64,000 nt of DNA from an uncultured Lachnospiraceae bacterium (GCA_902780405.1 CACZFI010000006.1:62001-126000); one strand, 5' to 3'; shown: positions 1-8,174, numbered from the stretch's first letter. Numbers and translations: made by a program. Notes: generated from the letters alone by a model not told the origin.

Positions 1-1
1 A

Positions 2-265
2 AAAAGGATCGGAATCGAGATGTGTCCGACCTCCAACTATCAGACCGGTGCCGTAAAGGACGGTGATGTCTATCCGCTCAGGCAATTCCTTGATGCGGGT
101 ATCTGCGTGTCCGTCAACACGGACAATCGCACGGTAAGCAACACCGATATGACGCGCGAGTTAAGATTCTGTAGAGAGCGCCTCGGGCTGAAGGATGAAG
201 AGGTCGCTTTGATACACCAAAACAGTGTTGAGATGGCATTCGCGAACGCACCGACGCGTATATAG
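2..265 (+). CDS. add: Adenosine deaminase, C-terminal fragment
   Basis: Only the C-terminal part lies in the window; the frame is open from base 2. Adenosine deaminase hydrolyses adenosine to inosine in purine salvage. The readable segment carries EMCPTSN, which follows the last beta strands of the TIM barrel, then the NTDNRTVSNT stretch holding the metal-binding and catalytic aspartate region (usually NTDDP or NTDNR), and a terminal helix starting NSVEMAFAN. The protein then ends with APTRI and a stop. Those last codons match the repeat family described at 249-775 (GCACCGACGCGTAT also occurs in the copy near 25361), so the normal C-terminal helix appears cut short by the repeat. Catalytic residues lie upstream of the cut, so activity may survive. 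Family assignment is confident; the effect of the altered end is inference. Confidence 0.85.
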   Translation, partial: KRIGIEMCPTSNYQTGAVKDGDVYPLRQFLDAGICVSVNTDNRTVSNTDMTRELRFCRERLGLKDEEVALIHQNSVEMAFANAPTRI

Positions 266-775
266 GCTGCGTTGCAAGGACTCTATATCCACTTTCCCGG
301 CGTCGCTCCCGGGACGATCACCGCGCACAAACCATTTTGTGCGCATTGTAGGAATCCTATCGGATTCCTCCGAAGTCGCTCAAAGCCGCGACCGGCTGTC
401 TGCATCACAGATGCAGACCGGACAACAGATGCAGACCGGACATAGATCATCCCTCGCGCTCCGGCCGAGGTTATCGTTTGTAACACTGCCGGGCACCGAT
501 GCATATGTAGGCTGCATTGCAAGGACAACGTGAGCACGCCGGCGCTTAGCGAGGTTTTTTCGAGCTTAGCGTCCGCTGCGTGTGGAATCAGGTCTGCATC
601 TATGATGCAGACAGCCCGTCGCGGCTTTGAGCGACTTCATGGGAATCCGTCAGGATTCCTACCGACTTAGCGCAAGCGTGTCCGGCAAGGCGGCCTGCAT
701 ATGCGAGGTGCTCGATCGCGTTTCCCGGCTTCGCTCCGGCCAAGGTTATCGCTTGTAACACTGCCGGGCACAGAC
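249..775 (+). repeat. Dispersed modular repeat, copy A (about 530 bp)
   Basis: No credible gene lies between the adenosine deaminase stop and the regulator terminator. The stretch is a mosaic of modules seen elsewhere in the window. Module 1 begins at 299 (GGCGTCGCTCCCGGGAC) and includes the hairpin GCGCACAA/TTGTGCGC. The core runs 514-691, bounded by GCATTGCAAGGACA and, inverted, TGTCCGGCAAGGC. Inside the core lies an insertion of about 77 bp with three hairpins. A 72-nt segment at 348-419 is the reverse complement of 591-662, with about 65 of 72 positions matching. A 36-bp segment at 461-496 is repeated directly at 736-771 with two differences. Shadow reading frames across it share no family motifs. 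Confidence 0.85.
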
Positions 776-776
776 G

Positions 777-814
777 AAAAGAACCGGCGCATGTATGATG
801 CGCCGGTTCTTTTT
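777..814 (-). terminator. Intrinsic terminator after the WalR-like regulator
   Basis: Perfect 12-bp stem GAACCGGCGCAT / ATGCGCCGGTTC (781-792 and 798-809) with a 5-nt loop and A/T runs on both sides. It lies 8 bases past the regulator stop codon and may work in both directions, also stopping reading from the adenosine deaminase side. Confidence 0.85.
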
Positions 815-821
815 CGTATGT

Positions 822-1508
822 CTAGTCGTGGAAGTAGTATCCGACACCCCACTTGGTGTGGATATACTCGGGATCCGCGGGTGTCTTTTCGATCTTCTCG
901 CGAAGACGTCTTACGTGGACATCCACCGTACGCGCATCGCCCGGATAGGAAGAACCCCAGATGGTCTTTAAAAGCTGTTCTCTGGAGTATACCTTGTTGG
1001 GATTCGATACAAGAAGGTATACAAGCTCGTACTCCTTCGCGGTGAGGTTCACTTCCTTGCCCTCGATATAGACTCTTCTGCTGTCGCAGTCGATCTTTAA
1101 GCCCTTGGTCTCGATGGTTTTTACATCTTCCTGGCTTTCGTTGTTCTTGTTATTTCGGCGCAGGATGGCTTTGATCCTGGCCTTCACTTCAAGGATGTTG
1201 AAAGGCTTGGTGATATAATCATCCGCGCCGTACTCGAGGCCTAAGATCTTGTCCATATCCTCGCCCTTGGCCGTGAGCATGATGATGGGTACATCGGAAA
1301 ACTCACGCACGGTCTGGCACACCTCCAGGCCGGACTTGCCGGGGAGCATGATATCAAGGAGGATCACATCATAGGATCCCTCTTTCGCCTTCTCAAGTGC
1401 TTCTTCTCCGTCGTATGCGACATCGACTTCCATGTCATCCTGTTCAAGTGAAAACTTAATTCCTTTTACGATTGATTTTTCGTCGTCTACAACAAGTACT
1501 CGCTTCAT
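822..1508 (-). CDS. OmpR/PhoB-family response regulator, WalR-like
   Basis: A 228-residue two-component response regulator: receiver domain (about 1-120) and winged-helix DNA-binding domain (about 130-228). Visible key residues are the acidic pair D8-D9, phosphoacceptor D52 in LLDIMLP, T79 and K101 in TKPF. The effector domain has the RTVDVHVRRLREKIE recognition helix and ends GVGYYFHD, close to WalR/YycF, which controls cell-wall turnover in Firmicutes. No histidine kinase is adjacent, since downstream lies only a terminator and repeat copy A, so the partner must be elsewhere. The gene starts 9 bases after comEA and probably shares its transcript. Candidate target sites matching the WalR consensus flank the promoter of the cell-wall hydrolase near 8.1 kb. 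Family is certain; WalR orthology is likely but not proven. Confidence 0.85.
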   Translation of the reverse strand: MKRVLVVDDEKSIVKGIKFSLEQDDMEVDVAYDGEEALEKAKEGSYDVILLDIMLPGKSGLEVCQTVREFSDVPIIMLTAKGEDMDKILGLEYGADDYITKPFNILEVKARIKAILRRNNKNNESQEDVKTIETKGLKIDCDSRRVYIEGKEVNLTAKEYELVYLLVSNPNKVYSREQLLKTIWGSSYPGDARTVDVHVRRLREKIEKTPADPEYIHTKWGVGYYFHD

Positions 1509-1517
1509 CTGTCCACC

Positions 1518-2102
1518 TCAATCAATTGCAATCATATCTTTGATCGCATCATAGGTTCCCTGCTTGATGCCGTCAACTTCCATGATCTGTTCTGTACTTT
1601 GATATCCGCCGATGCTCTCCCTGTAGGAGATGATCGCCGACGCTTTTCTGTCACCGATGCCGGGCAATGTCATCAATTCTTCCTTCGTGGCACGATTGAT
1701 ATGTACCAGTCCGTCCGAAACCGTATCCTGTCCCTGCGCTCCGGCGCCCGTCATCCCGACCGAGAGTTCATCCTCCGTCGGTACATAAATCTTCTCCGAA
1801 GCCGCAACCGGTTCGGCCAGATTTAAGTAGGACTCTGCGGCATCCCCGGCAAATCCTCCGGCAAGTGCGATCGCATCCTGCTTGATCGCGCCCTCCGATA
1901 CATAATATACACCGGGATGTAAAACAGCGCCGCATACATAGCAGGCCAAAAGCTGCTCCTCCGTCGCCGGATGCTCCGTTTCATGCGAAACTTCGGTATC
2001 CATCCGTGTCTCTTCGGTCGTCACGAAAACTGTCTTACGCTCACATCCGGAAAGCAAACAGAAAACCGTTGCGATCAGGATGCATATAAAAAACTGTTTC
2101 AT
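1518..2102 (-). CDS. comEA: ComEA-type helix-hairpin-helix DNA-binding lipoprotein
   Basis: A 194-residue exported protein. The N-terminus is a lipoprotein signal with lipobox LSGC (Cys about 19). A SLBB-like segment (YVCGAVLHPGVYYV, about 53-90) follows, then a C-terminal helix-hairpin-helix pair (INRATKEELMTLPGIGDRKA, about 133-194). This is the layout of ComEA, the surface receptor that binds double-stranded DNA during transformation. The lipid anchor instead of a transmembrane helix is typical of many clostridial homologs. The start has a ribosome site AAGGAAG 8 bases upstream. No comEC or comEB lies next to it; the regulator gene follows at once. Function in DNA uptake is inferred from the family. 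Confidence 0.85.
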   Translation of the reverse strand: MKQFFICILIATVFCLLSGCERKTVFVTTEETRMDTEVSHETEHPATEEQLLACYVCGAVLHPGVYYVSEGAIKQDAIALAGGFAGDAAESYLNLAEPVAASEKIYVPTEDELSVGMTGAGAQGQDTVSDGLVHINRATKEELMTLPGIGDRKASAIISYRESIGGYQSTEQIMEVDGIKQGTYDAIKDMIAID

Positions 2103-2163
2103 ATGAAATACTTCCTTTCATGATAAAGTCCGTATTCCATATTGCACAAAAAGCCGTATTCTC

Positions 2164-2192
2164 ATTGTACCGAAGAATTCGGGAGAATACAA
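2164..2192 (-). promoter_or_regulatory. Sigma-A-type promoter for comEA
   Basis: On the minus strand TTGTAT (2187-2192), a 17-bp spacer and TACAAT (2164-2169). It lies about 60 bases upstream of the comEA start and just past the argB stop codon, so comEA and the regulator are probably transcribed separately from arg genes. Confidence 0.55.
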
Positions 2193-2194
2193 GT

Positions 2195-3085
2195 CTAAAA
2201 AAGCGGTTCTTTCACGATGGCGGTTCCGATACCCTTCTCGGTAAAGAACTCGAGAAGCAGGCAGTGCTCCAGTCTTCCGTCGAGCATATGCACACGGGAA
2301 ACGCCGTTCTTCATGGCTTCAATACAGTTGGAGAGCTTCGGGAGCATACCGCCTCCCACAACGCCCTTATCGATCAGTTCCTGCGCCTCGGCAAGGTTCA
2401 TCTCGGAGATCAGTGTGGATTTGTCGGAAGGATCTACAAAGACACCCTCGATATCGGTAAGGAATACCAGCTTCTCCGCCTCAACGGAGGTTGCAATGGC
2501 ACAAGCCGCATCATCTGCATTGATATTGTATCCGTGGTCATCCGTAAGTCCGGAACCGATGGGCGCAACCACGGGAATGAAATCATTTTCGATCAGCGTA
2601 TCAAGAATGGTCGTATCGACCTCTTTGACATCACCGACGTATCCAATGTCCTTGCCGCCGGCAAGCTTCTTCTCGCAACGGAGCAGTCCCGCATCCTTGC
2701 CGCTGATTCCCACAGCCTTAAGACCGAGCTTCTCCATCATACCGACCAGGCTCTTGTTCACCTTGGAAAGCACCATCTCTGCCACATCCAAAGTCTCCTC
2801 GTCCGTCACGCGGAAACCGTTGATAAACTCGGATTCCTTGCCGAACTTGGCAAGCCAGGAGGAAATCTCCTTACCGCCGCCGTGTACGATGATCGGCTTA
2901 AAACCAACCAGCTTCAGCAATGCCACGTCTCGGATGACATTATACTTTAAATGGTCATCCACCATAGCGCTTCCGCCGTATTTTACCACGATCTTTTTTC
3001 CGTTAAACTTCTGAATATAAGGCAGGGCCTCGATTAGTGTCTGTGCCTTTTCAAGTACCTTGTCCAAATTATCGTTACTTACCAT
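2195..3085 (-). CDS. argB: Acetylglutamate kinase
   Basis: 296 residues, the normal length. It phosphorylates N-acetylglutamate in the second step of arginine synthesis, in the cytoplasm. The amino-acid-kinase fold shows [10 protein letters not shown] near the N-terminus (phosphate binding), [10 protein letters not shown] (substrate glycine loop), the central [10 protein letters not shown] and the FLTDIEGVF nucleotide region. The ribosome site GGAGG sits 5 bases before the ATG. It is the last gene of argC-argJ-argB, 14 bases after argJ. Confidence 0.95.
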   Translation of the reverse strand: MVSNDNLDKVLEKAQTLIEALPYIQKFNGKKIVVKYGGSAMVDDHLKYNVIRDVALLKLVGFKPIIVHGGGKEISSWLAKFGKESEFINGFRVTDEETLDVAEMVLSKVNKSLVGMMEKLGLKAVGISGKDAGLLRCEKKLAGGKDIGYVGDVKEVDTTILDTLIENDFIPVVAPIGSGLTDDHGYNINADDAACAIATSVEAEKLVFLTDIEGVFVDPSDKSTLISEMNLAEAQELIDKGVVGGGMLPKLSNCIEAMKNGVSRVHMLDGRLEHCLLLEFFTEKGIGTAIVKEPLF

Positions 3086-3099
3086 CTCGGCCTCCTTGG

Positions 3100-4326
3100 T
3101 CAGCTTCTGTAGTCTGCATTGATCTTTACGTAATCATAGGTGAGGTCACAGCCGTAAGCGGTGGCAGTCGCATCGCCTGCCTTCACATCGATCACCGCCG
3201 TTAAAGCCTCGGTATCCATAATGCGTGTCGCCTCATCCTCGGAGAAGTCCGTATAAAGGCTGTTCTCGGCAAGCTTGATGCTGCCCTTGTCACTTTCCAC
3301 GGTGACATCCACGCGATCAGGGTCAAAATCCGCACCCGAATATCCCATGGCGCAGAGGATTCTGCCGACGTTTGCGTCTCTGCCGTATACCGCACACTTG
3401 GTGAGGTTCGAGCTTGCCACGGACTTTGCAAGGATCTTGGCTGTCTCCTTGTCCGGAGCGCCGACCACACGCACGGTGAAGAGCTTTGTCGCACCCTCGC
3501 CGTCTGCCGCGATCATCTTCGCAAGATCGGTTGTCACCGCGCGAAGCACCTCGCAAAATGTATCGTAATCCTCTCCCTCTTCGGTAATGAGAGAATTCTC
3601 AGCCATACCGTTGGCAAGGAGAAGTACCGTATCGTTCGTCGAAGTATCACCGTCTACGGATACCATATTAAAGCTGTCTTCAATGGCATCGCGAAGCGCC
3701 TTTTGCATCAGACTCACACCGATGGCGCAGTCCGTAGTGATAAAACCGAGCATGGTTCCCATATTGGGATGGATCATACCCGAGCCCTTGCACATACCGC
3801 CCATATGGCAGGTCTTGCCGCCTACGGTAAATTCGTAAGCCGTCTCTTTCTTCTTTGTATCCGTGGTCATAATGGCCTCTGCCGCATCAGCGGAAGCCTC
3901 TGACGTATCGGAAAGCATGCCGGCAAGCATACCGACGCCCGCCTCGATCTTGTCCATAGGAAGCGTATAGCCGATGACACCCGTAGATGCAACCAAAACC
4001 AGCTTCTCACTGATATCCAATGCGGATGCTACCATCTTCGCCGTGGCGTCCGCATCCTTTCTTCCGGCCTCTCCCGTGCAGGCATTGGCAACGCCTGTAT
4101 TCACGATCACGGCCTGTGCGATCTTCTCTCTCTCCACGATCTCCATATCACGGATCACGGGTGCAGCCTTCACGATATTTCTGGTAAATGTACCGGCACA
4201 CGCCGCAGGAATCTCAGACACCAGAAGTGCCATGTCCTTGCAGGTCCTGCCTTCCTTGATGCCGGCCCGAACACCTGCTGTCTTAAAACCCTTCGCAGCT
4301 GTTACGCCGCCTTCTGTCTTTGTCAT
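3100..4326 (-). CDS. argJ: Bifunctional ornithine acetyltransferase / N-acetylglutamate synthase
   Basis: 408 residues. ArgJ moves the acetyl group from N-acetylornithine to glutamate, closing the acetyl cycle; bifunctional forms also use acetyl-CoA. It is made as a precursor that cleaves itself before a conserved threonine. Here the site reads IHPNMGTML, so the usual Ala-Thr is Gly-Thr, while the threonine nucleophile is kept. The upstream GMCKGSGM loop and the C-terminal [19 protein letters not shown] end are typical. The ribosome site GGAGGAG lies just before the ATG, 9 bases from the argC stop. Whether it is monofunctional or bifunctional cannot be read from sequence alone; no argA or argE is nearby. 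Confidence 0.93.
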   Translation of the reverse strand: MTKTEGGVTAAKGFKTAGVRAGIKEGRTCKDMALLVSEIPAACAGTFTRNIVKAAPVIRDMEIVEREKIAQAVIVNTGVANACTGEAGRKDADATAKMVASALDISEKLVLVASTGVIGYTLPMDKIEAGVGMLAGMLSDTSEASADAAEAIMTTDTKKKETAYEFTVGGKTCHMGGMCKGSGMIHPNMGTMLGFITTDCAIGVSLMQKALRDAIEDSFNMVSVDGDTSTNDTVLLLANGMAENSLITEEGEDYDTFCEVLRAVTTDLAKMIAADGEGATKLFTVRVVGAPDKETAKILAKSVASSNLTKCAVYGRDANVGRILCAMGYSGADFDPDRVDVTVESDKGSIKLAENSLYTDFSEDEATRIMDTEALTAVIDVKAGDATATAYGCDLTYDYVKINADYRS

Positions 4327-4335
4327 AATCTCCTC

Positions 4336-5379
4336 CTAGGGGAACATCGGCGGAAGCATAAGTCCTTCCGTCTCATCAAGTCCCATGATCAGGTTCATAT
4401 TCTGCACTGCCTGACCTGCAGCGCCCTTCACTACATTATCGAGCGCACCCATTGCGACCACGCGTCTTGTACGGGGATCGATCATAAATCCGATATCCGT
4501 ATAATTGCTTCCCTCCACGCAACGTGTCTCGGGACACTTGCCTGCCGGGAGGAGACGGATAAATGTCTCGTCCTTGTAATACTTCTCGTATGCAGCAGCA
4601 ACCTGTGCCTCATCCACACCGTCGAGAAGGTTTGCATAAGCCGTAACCAGAATGCCACGGTTCATGGGTACCAGGTGCGGTGTAAAGTTCACAAGAAGCG
4701 GTGTTCCGTCATAAGCATATCCGAGCTGCTCTTCGATCTCCGGTGTGTGTCTGTGTGTAGTCACACCGTAAGCCTTGATGCTTTCGTTCACCTCGCAGTA
4801 GAGGTTCGCAACCTTTGCGCCTCTTCCCGCACCGGACACGCCGGACTTCGCATCGATGATAATGGTTTTAACATCAATCAGTCGCTCCTTTACGAGCGGA
4901 TATAAGGAAAGAATGGAACAGGTGGTATAACATCCCGGATTGGCGATCAGTCTCGCACCTTTGATCTTGTCACGGTTGATCTCGCACAGTCCGTAAACCG
5001 CCTCATCGATAAACTGCGGGGATGCATGTGTGATACCGTACCACTTTTCATAAGTGGCAACATCCTTGATGCGATAATCGGCGGAAAGATCCACGATCTT
5101 ACATCTGCTTAAGATGTCCTCCGTTACAAGGCTTGCCGCAAGTCCCTGCGGTGTTGCCGTAAAGATGACGTCCGCCTGCTTCGAAAGCTCGTCCATATTG
5201 TCGTCCATACACTTTGCGTCCACAAGTTTGAACATATTGCCGTAGACATCCGAATACTTCTGATCGATATAGCTTCTGGAACCGTACCATACGATCTCGG
5301 CATCCTTGTGTGCAAGGAGAAGACGCACCAGTTCCTGACCCGCATATCCTGTTGATCCGATGATTCCTACTTTCACCAT
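4336..5379 (-). CDS. argC: N-acetyl-gamma-glutamyl-phosphate reductase
   Basis: 347 residues from the chosen start. It reduces acetylglutamyl phosphate with NADPH, the third step of arginine synthesis. The N-terminus has the nucleotide motif GIIGSTGYAGQEL, and the catalytic cysteine sits in NPGCYTTCS. The reading frame is open to an ATG at 5418, but the promoter at 5419-5447 would place the transcript start near 5412, so that ATG is excluded. ATG at 5379 or the adjoining GTG at 5376, which has AAGGA 6 bases upstream, is more likely. First gene of the arg operon. Confidence 0.93.
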   Translation of the reverse strand: MVKVGIIGSTGYAGQELVRLLLAHKDAEIVWYGSRSYIDQKYSDVYGNMFKLVDAKCMDDNMDELSKQADVIFTATPQGLAASLVTEDILSRCKIVDLSADYRIKDVATYEKWYGITHASPQFIDEAVYGLCEINRDKIKGARLIANPGCYTTCSILSLYPLVKERLIDVKTIIIDAKSGVSGAGRGAKVANLYCEVNESIKAYGVTTHRHTPEIEEQLGYAYDGTPLLVNFTPHLVPMNRGILVTAYANLLDGVDEAQVAAAYEKYYKDETFIRLLPAGKCPETRCVEGSNYTDIGFMIDPRTRRVVAMGALDNVVKGAAGQAVQNMNLIMGLDETEGLMLPPMFP

Positions 5380-5418
5380 AATTCCTTCATTTCCTTCCGT
5401 TTTCATTTCATAACGCAT

Positions 5419-5447
5419 AGTATAACTCTACTTATTGAAATATGCAA
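5419..5447 (-). promoter_or_regulatory. Sigma-A-type promoter of argC-argJ-argB
   Basis: Minus strand TTGCAT (5442-5447), 17-bp spacer, TATACT (5419-5424). Its position fixes argC translation to start downstream of 5418. Confidence 0.7.
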
Positions 5448-5455
5448 CCTTATCT

Positions 5456-5472
5456 CTTGCATAAAATTCACG
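5456..5472 (-). promoter_or_regulatory. Possible ArgR/AhrC operator
   Basis: Minus strand CGTGAAT-TTT-ATGCAAG, an imperfect palindrome close to the Firmicute ARG box (CATGAAT-AAAA-ATKCAAK) but with a 3-bp instead of 4-bp centre. It lies about 9 bp upstream of the argC -35. A related half site overlaps the -35 (TTGCATATTTCAAT). Confidence 0.4.
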
Positions 5473-5506
5473 CGTGGAGGAACCCTCTGTCAGCGTTTTT
5501 CAAAGC

Positions 5507-5538
5507 AAAAAGGACATCCGTATCCCGGATATCCTTTT
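5507..5538 (-). terminator. Intrinsic terminator after the galactopyranose mutase gene
   Basis: Minus strand stem AAAAGGATATCCG / CGGATGTCCTTTT with a 5-nt loop and one mismatch, followed by a T-rich tail. It lies 20 bases past the glf stop codon. Confidence 0.8.
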
Positions 5539-5557
5539 GCGGATGTCGCAGACGTTC

Positions 5558-6658
5558 CTACAGTTCATCCTGCGCCATCTGCCTTGCGGCCTCGATGGTC
5601 TTATCCATATCGAAGTACTTATACTGGCCGAGTCTTCCTCCGAAGAGGACATCTTTTTTCTCTTTCGCCATTGCTTCGTATTTTGTGTAAAGTTCTGCAG
5701 TTTCCGATGTATTTACCGGATAGTACGGTTCATCTCCCGGTGTCCAGTTTGCGGGATACTCCCTGGTGATCACCGTATCCGGCTGCTTGCCGAAGGCAAA
5801 ATGCTTGTGCTCAATGATCCTTGTAAAAGGCACTTCCCGCTCCGTGTAATTGACAACTGCATTGCCCTGGAAGTTCTCCTCACCGATCAGGGTCTCCGTC
5901 TCGAATCTGAGACTTCTGTAAGCCAGATTGCCCAGCTTATAGTCGAAGAATTCATCGATCATACCGGTGTAGAGGGTCTTACCGAAGGTATCCGAAGTAC
6001 GGGCCACAAAATCCTTATACTCCGTCTCAAGAAGCACCTCGGTGTCCCCAAGCATCTTCTCCACCATAGCCGTGTAGCCTTCCACGGGAATTCCCTGGTA
6101 TCTGTCATTGAAATAATTGTTGTCATAGGTAAAACGCACGGGAAGCCTACGGATGATAAAGCTCGGCAGATCCTTGCAGTCTCTGCCCCACTGTTTTTCC
6201 GTATATCCTTTGATCAGCTTCTCATAGATATCCGTACCCACCAGTGAAAGCGCCTGCTCCTCAAGGTTCTTCGGATCGGTGATATGAAGCTCGCGGATCT
6301 GCTCTGCGATTTTCTCCTGCGCCTCCGCAGGTGTCGCAATGCCCCACAGTTTGGAAAATGTATTCATATTGAAGGGCAGATTGTAGAGTTCATCCTTATA
6401 ACGCGCTATAGGCGAGTTGACGAAGTTGTTGAACTCGGCAAAGCGGTTGACATAGTCCCATGTATCCTTATTTGAAGTATGGAAGATATGTGCACCGAAA
6501 CGATGGACATCAATATCACACACCTTCTCCGTATAAATATTGCCCGCAATGTGGCTTCTTTTGTCGATCACCAGACAGGTCTTGCCCGCCTGCTTCATCT
6601 CGTAAGCGAATGTGGCTCCGAAAAGTCCCGCGCCGACGATCAAATAATCATAATGCAT
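5558..6658 (-). CDS. glf: UDP-galactopyranose mutase
   Basis: 366 residues. This flavoenzyme turns UDP-galactopyranose into UDP-galactofuranose for cell-surface glycans. The N-terminus MHYDYLIVGAGLFGATFAYE is a Rossmann FAD motif. DVHRFGAHIFHTSN and the C-terminal FGGRLGQYKYFDMD are signatures of the family. The reading frame extends upstream to 6673, but the ribosome site GGGAGGA 6 bases before the ATG at 6658 decides the start. It stands alone between two terminators. Glycosyltransferases using galactofuranose are not adjacent, though several family 2 glycosyltransferases lie further along. Confidence 0.95.
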   Translation of the reverse strand: MHYDYLIVGAGLFGATFAYEMKQAGKTCLVIDKRSHIAGNIYTEKVCDIDVHRFGAHIFHTSNKDTWDYVNRFAEFNNFVNSPIARYKDELYNLPFNMNTFSKLWGIATPAEAQEKIAEQIRELHITDPKNLEEQALSLVGTDIYEKLIKGYTEKQWGRDCKDLPSFIIRRLPVRFTYDNNYFNDRYQGIPVEGYTAMVEKMLGDTEVLLETEYKDFVARTSDTFGKTLYTGMIDEFFDYKLGNLAYRSLRFETETLIGEENFQGNAVVNYTEREVPFTRIIEHKHFAFGKQPDTVITREYPANWTPGDEPYYPVNTSETAELYTKYEAMAKEKKDVLFGGRLGQYKYFDMDKTIEAARQMAQDEL

Positions 6659-6672
6659 GTTATGTCCTCCCA

Positions 6673-6705
6673 AAAAGAAAGCTCCTGTGATTATCTCACA
6701 GGAGC
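6673..6705 (-). terminator. Intrinsic terminator after the SleB-family hydrolase
   Basis: Minus strand GCTCCTGTGA / TCACAGGAGC (6681-6705) with a short loop and a T-rich tail. It overlaps the leader that holds the glf ribosome site, so leak-through would feed glf. Confidence 0.75.
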
Positions 6706-6719
6706 CATGGTTTCGTCAA

Positions 6720-8036
6720 TTAGTAGAAGATGTGATTTCCGATCTGGATGCAAGTTCCGAGAGAAGATGCATCGAGTGCCCATGTGGGACCGAAACTCAT
6801 CATACCGCCGATGTTGTTCACACCGGATGCTGCCTCTCTGGCTGCCTGTACGCAGCTGCCCTGAGGAGAAGCGATGTAGCCTTCAAGTGCGGATGAACCG
6901 GCAACCTCGAACTGTCCGGGTGCATATACCACATCAGCAATGGTGCTTCCGTAAGCACCGGAACGAAGTCTGTTTAAGATGACATTGGCAACTGCAAGCT
7001 GACCTTCATAGGACTCGCCGCCACACTCCATCGTCATGATGGCTGCCATCAGATTGATGTCCGCATCGGAAAGTGCCACGGAACCGCTCTGTGTGATCAC
7101 AGGGGGCTGAACATTGGATGCAGGCTTCGGGGAAGTCTCAGCGGGCTTCGGTGTCTCGGTGGATGCCTCAGTGTCATCCTCGGTAACCTCAGCGGTTACG
7201 GTGCCGATCTGCTCGATATCTCCGGTAGCAACGGGCTTTACTGCCTGTCCGTCATCGGTTGCGTACGCCGTGAGGTAACCCTCGGTCACGCGGACGAACT
7301 GTGCACGGATATATCCGATTCCGCCTGTGGTAAGTGTTGTTACACATACCCAATCCTTATCGGTATTGGTCTTATCGACCTCGTATTTGTCATTCTTGTC
7401 AGCCATCTCGACCTGATCGGAATCCATGGACGCTGCAACTCTTACGCAGACATCATCCTCGGAGATCACACCGAGCACCTGATATGCGGCCTCTGCGAGT
7501 TCATAGCCCTCTTTGCCGTATGCCATCTGGCTTTCCACAACATATCCCGTAATATCGCCGGAAGAAATCTTGATCCACTCACCGGTCTTGGACTTCACAT
7601 CCGCAACCGCACCCTTATCCATCATACCGATCACGGGTGCATCCAACGATGCTGAGGAACGGATCAGGATACCGTCGTCCGTCGCTGCTGCCTTACCTGC
7701 GAAAGCGCTTTCTGCAGATGCAACCATCTGTGCGTCATTCGCCTTGATGTCGGTCTTGTTGTCAAGACCTGCGGCAAGTACGGTAAATCCTTCGGTATCA
7801 AGCACGGAGGTTTCGGGAACCGTGAGTACGATTTCCTGCTTGGCATAAGCTTCTGCCTCAGCCTTCTTGCTCTCCTTGCTTTCTTTAATAAAGAAGCTTG
7901 TGCCTACGCCGATCGCAACAGCTGTCACAGCAGCGGTGGCTACAAGGATATTCCTTACAACAAATCTTCCATTGAATACATTCTTCGTCATATAGAGCTG
8001 AGCTTTTTCCATTCTCAGCTTTGTACGCTTCGTCAT
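6720..8036 (-). CDS. SleB/CwlJ-family cell-wall hydrolase with SH3-like domains
   Basis: 438 residues. A short basic N-terminus is followed by one transmembrane or signal segment (VRNILVATAAVTAVAIGVG). Two SH3-type regions come next (around 120-180 and 200-275), then a Thr/Pro/Glu-rich linker, then a C-terminal hydrolase_2 domain with the catalytic-type Glu in MECGGESYEGQLAVANVILN. Family members cleave cortex or vegetative peptidoglycan. The ATG at 8102 would fall upstream of the promoter, so the ATG at 8036, with GGTGAG before it, is the start. Two WalR-type boxes flank the promoter, pointing to control by the essential wall-stress system. It could serve spore germination or growth; the boxes favour vegetative wall turnover. 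Confidence 0.85.
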   Translation of the reverse strand: MTKRTKLRMEKAQLYMTKNVFNGRFVVRNILVATAAVTAVAIGVGTSFFIKESKESKKAEAEAYAKQEIVLTVPETSVLDTEGFTVLAAGLDNKTDIKANDAQMVASAESAFAGKAAATDDGILIRSSASLDAPVIGMMDKGAVADVKSKTGEWIKISSGDITGYVVESQMAYGKEGYELAEAAYQVLGVISEDDVCVRVAASMDSDQVEMADKNDKYEVDKTNTDKDWVCVTTLTTGGIGYIRAQFVRVTEGYLTAYATDDGQAVKPVATGDIEQIGTVTAEVTEDDTEASTETPKPAETSPKPASNVQPPVITQSGSVALSDADINLMAAIMTMECGGESYEGQLAVANVILNRLRSGAYGSTIADVVYAPGQFEVAGSSALEGYIASPQGSCVQAAREAASGVNNIGGMMSFGPTWALDASSLGTCIQIGNHIFY

Positions 8037-8069
8037 GTTTCTCACCTTTTGTAATAAATCTTCGTTCTT

Positions 8070-8086
8070 TGTTACATTTCTGTTAC
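8070..8086. promoter_or_regulatory. WalR-type box (downstream copy)
   Basis: TGTTAC-ATTTC-TGTTAC on the plus strand: two hexamers with a 5-bp gap, an exact match to the published WalR/YycF consensus TGTWAH-N5-TGTWAH. It overlaps the expected transcript start of the SleB-family hydrolase. Confidence 0.6.
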
Positions 8087-8092
8087 GAAAGC

Positions 8093-8121
8093 ATTCTAAC
8101 ACTTCCCGGGTGAGGTGTCAA
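8093..8121 (-). promoter_or_regulatory. Strong sigma-A promoter of the SleB-family hydrolase
   Basis: Minus strand TTGACA (8116-8121), 17-bp spacer, TAGAAT (8093-8098). The transcript should start near 8086, giving a leader of about 50 nt before the ATG at 8036. Confidence 0.8.
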
Positions 8122-8126
8122 CATTT

Positions 8127-8143
8127 TGTTACAGTTTTGTAAT
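8127..8143. promoter_or_regulatory. WalR-type box (upstream copy)
   Basis: TGTTAC-AGTTT-TGTAAT on the plus strand, again an exact match to TGTWAH-N5-TGTWAH. It lies 5 bp upstream of the -35, a position suited to activation. Confidence 0.6.
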
Positions 8144-8174
8144 AATTAGTAAAAAAATGTGTAAAAATTTGTGC

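Noticed and set aside
249..775. Insertion sequence with transposase
   Set aside because: No transposase-like protein in any frame of this or the other copies; at most a non-autonomous element.
225..852. Open frames across repeat copy A as small genes
   Set aside because: No ribosome sites, no family match, and the frames are not kept in other repeat copies.
5380..5418. argC starting at 5418
   Set aside because: The promoter would place the transcript start downstream of this ATG, and no ribosome site precedes it.
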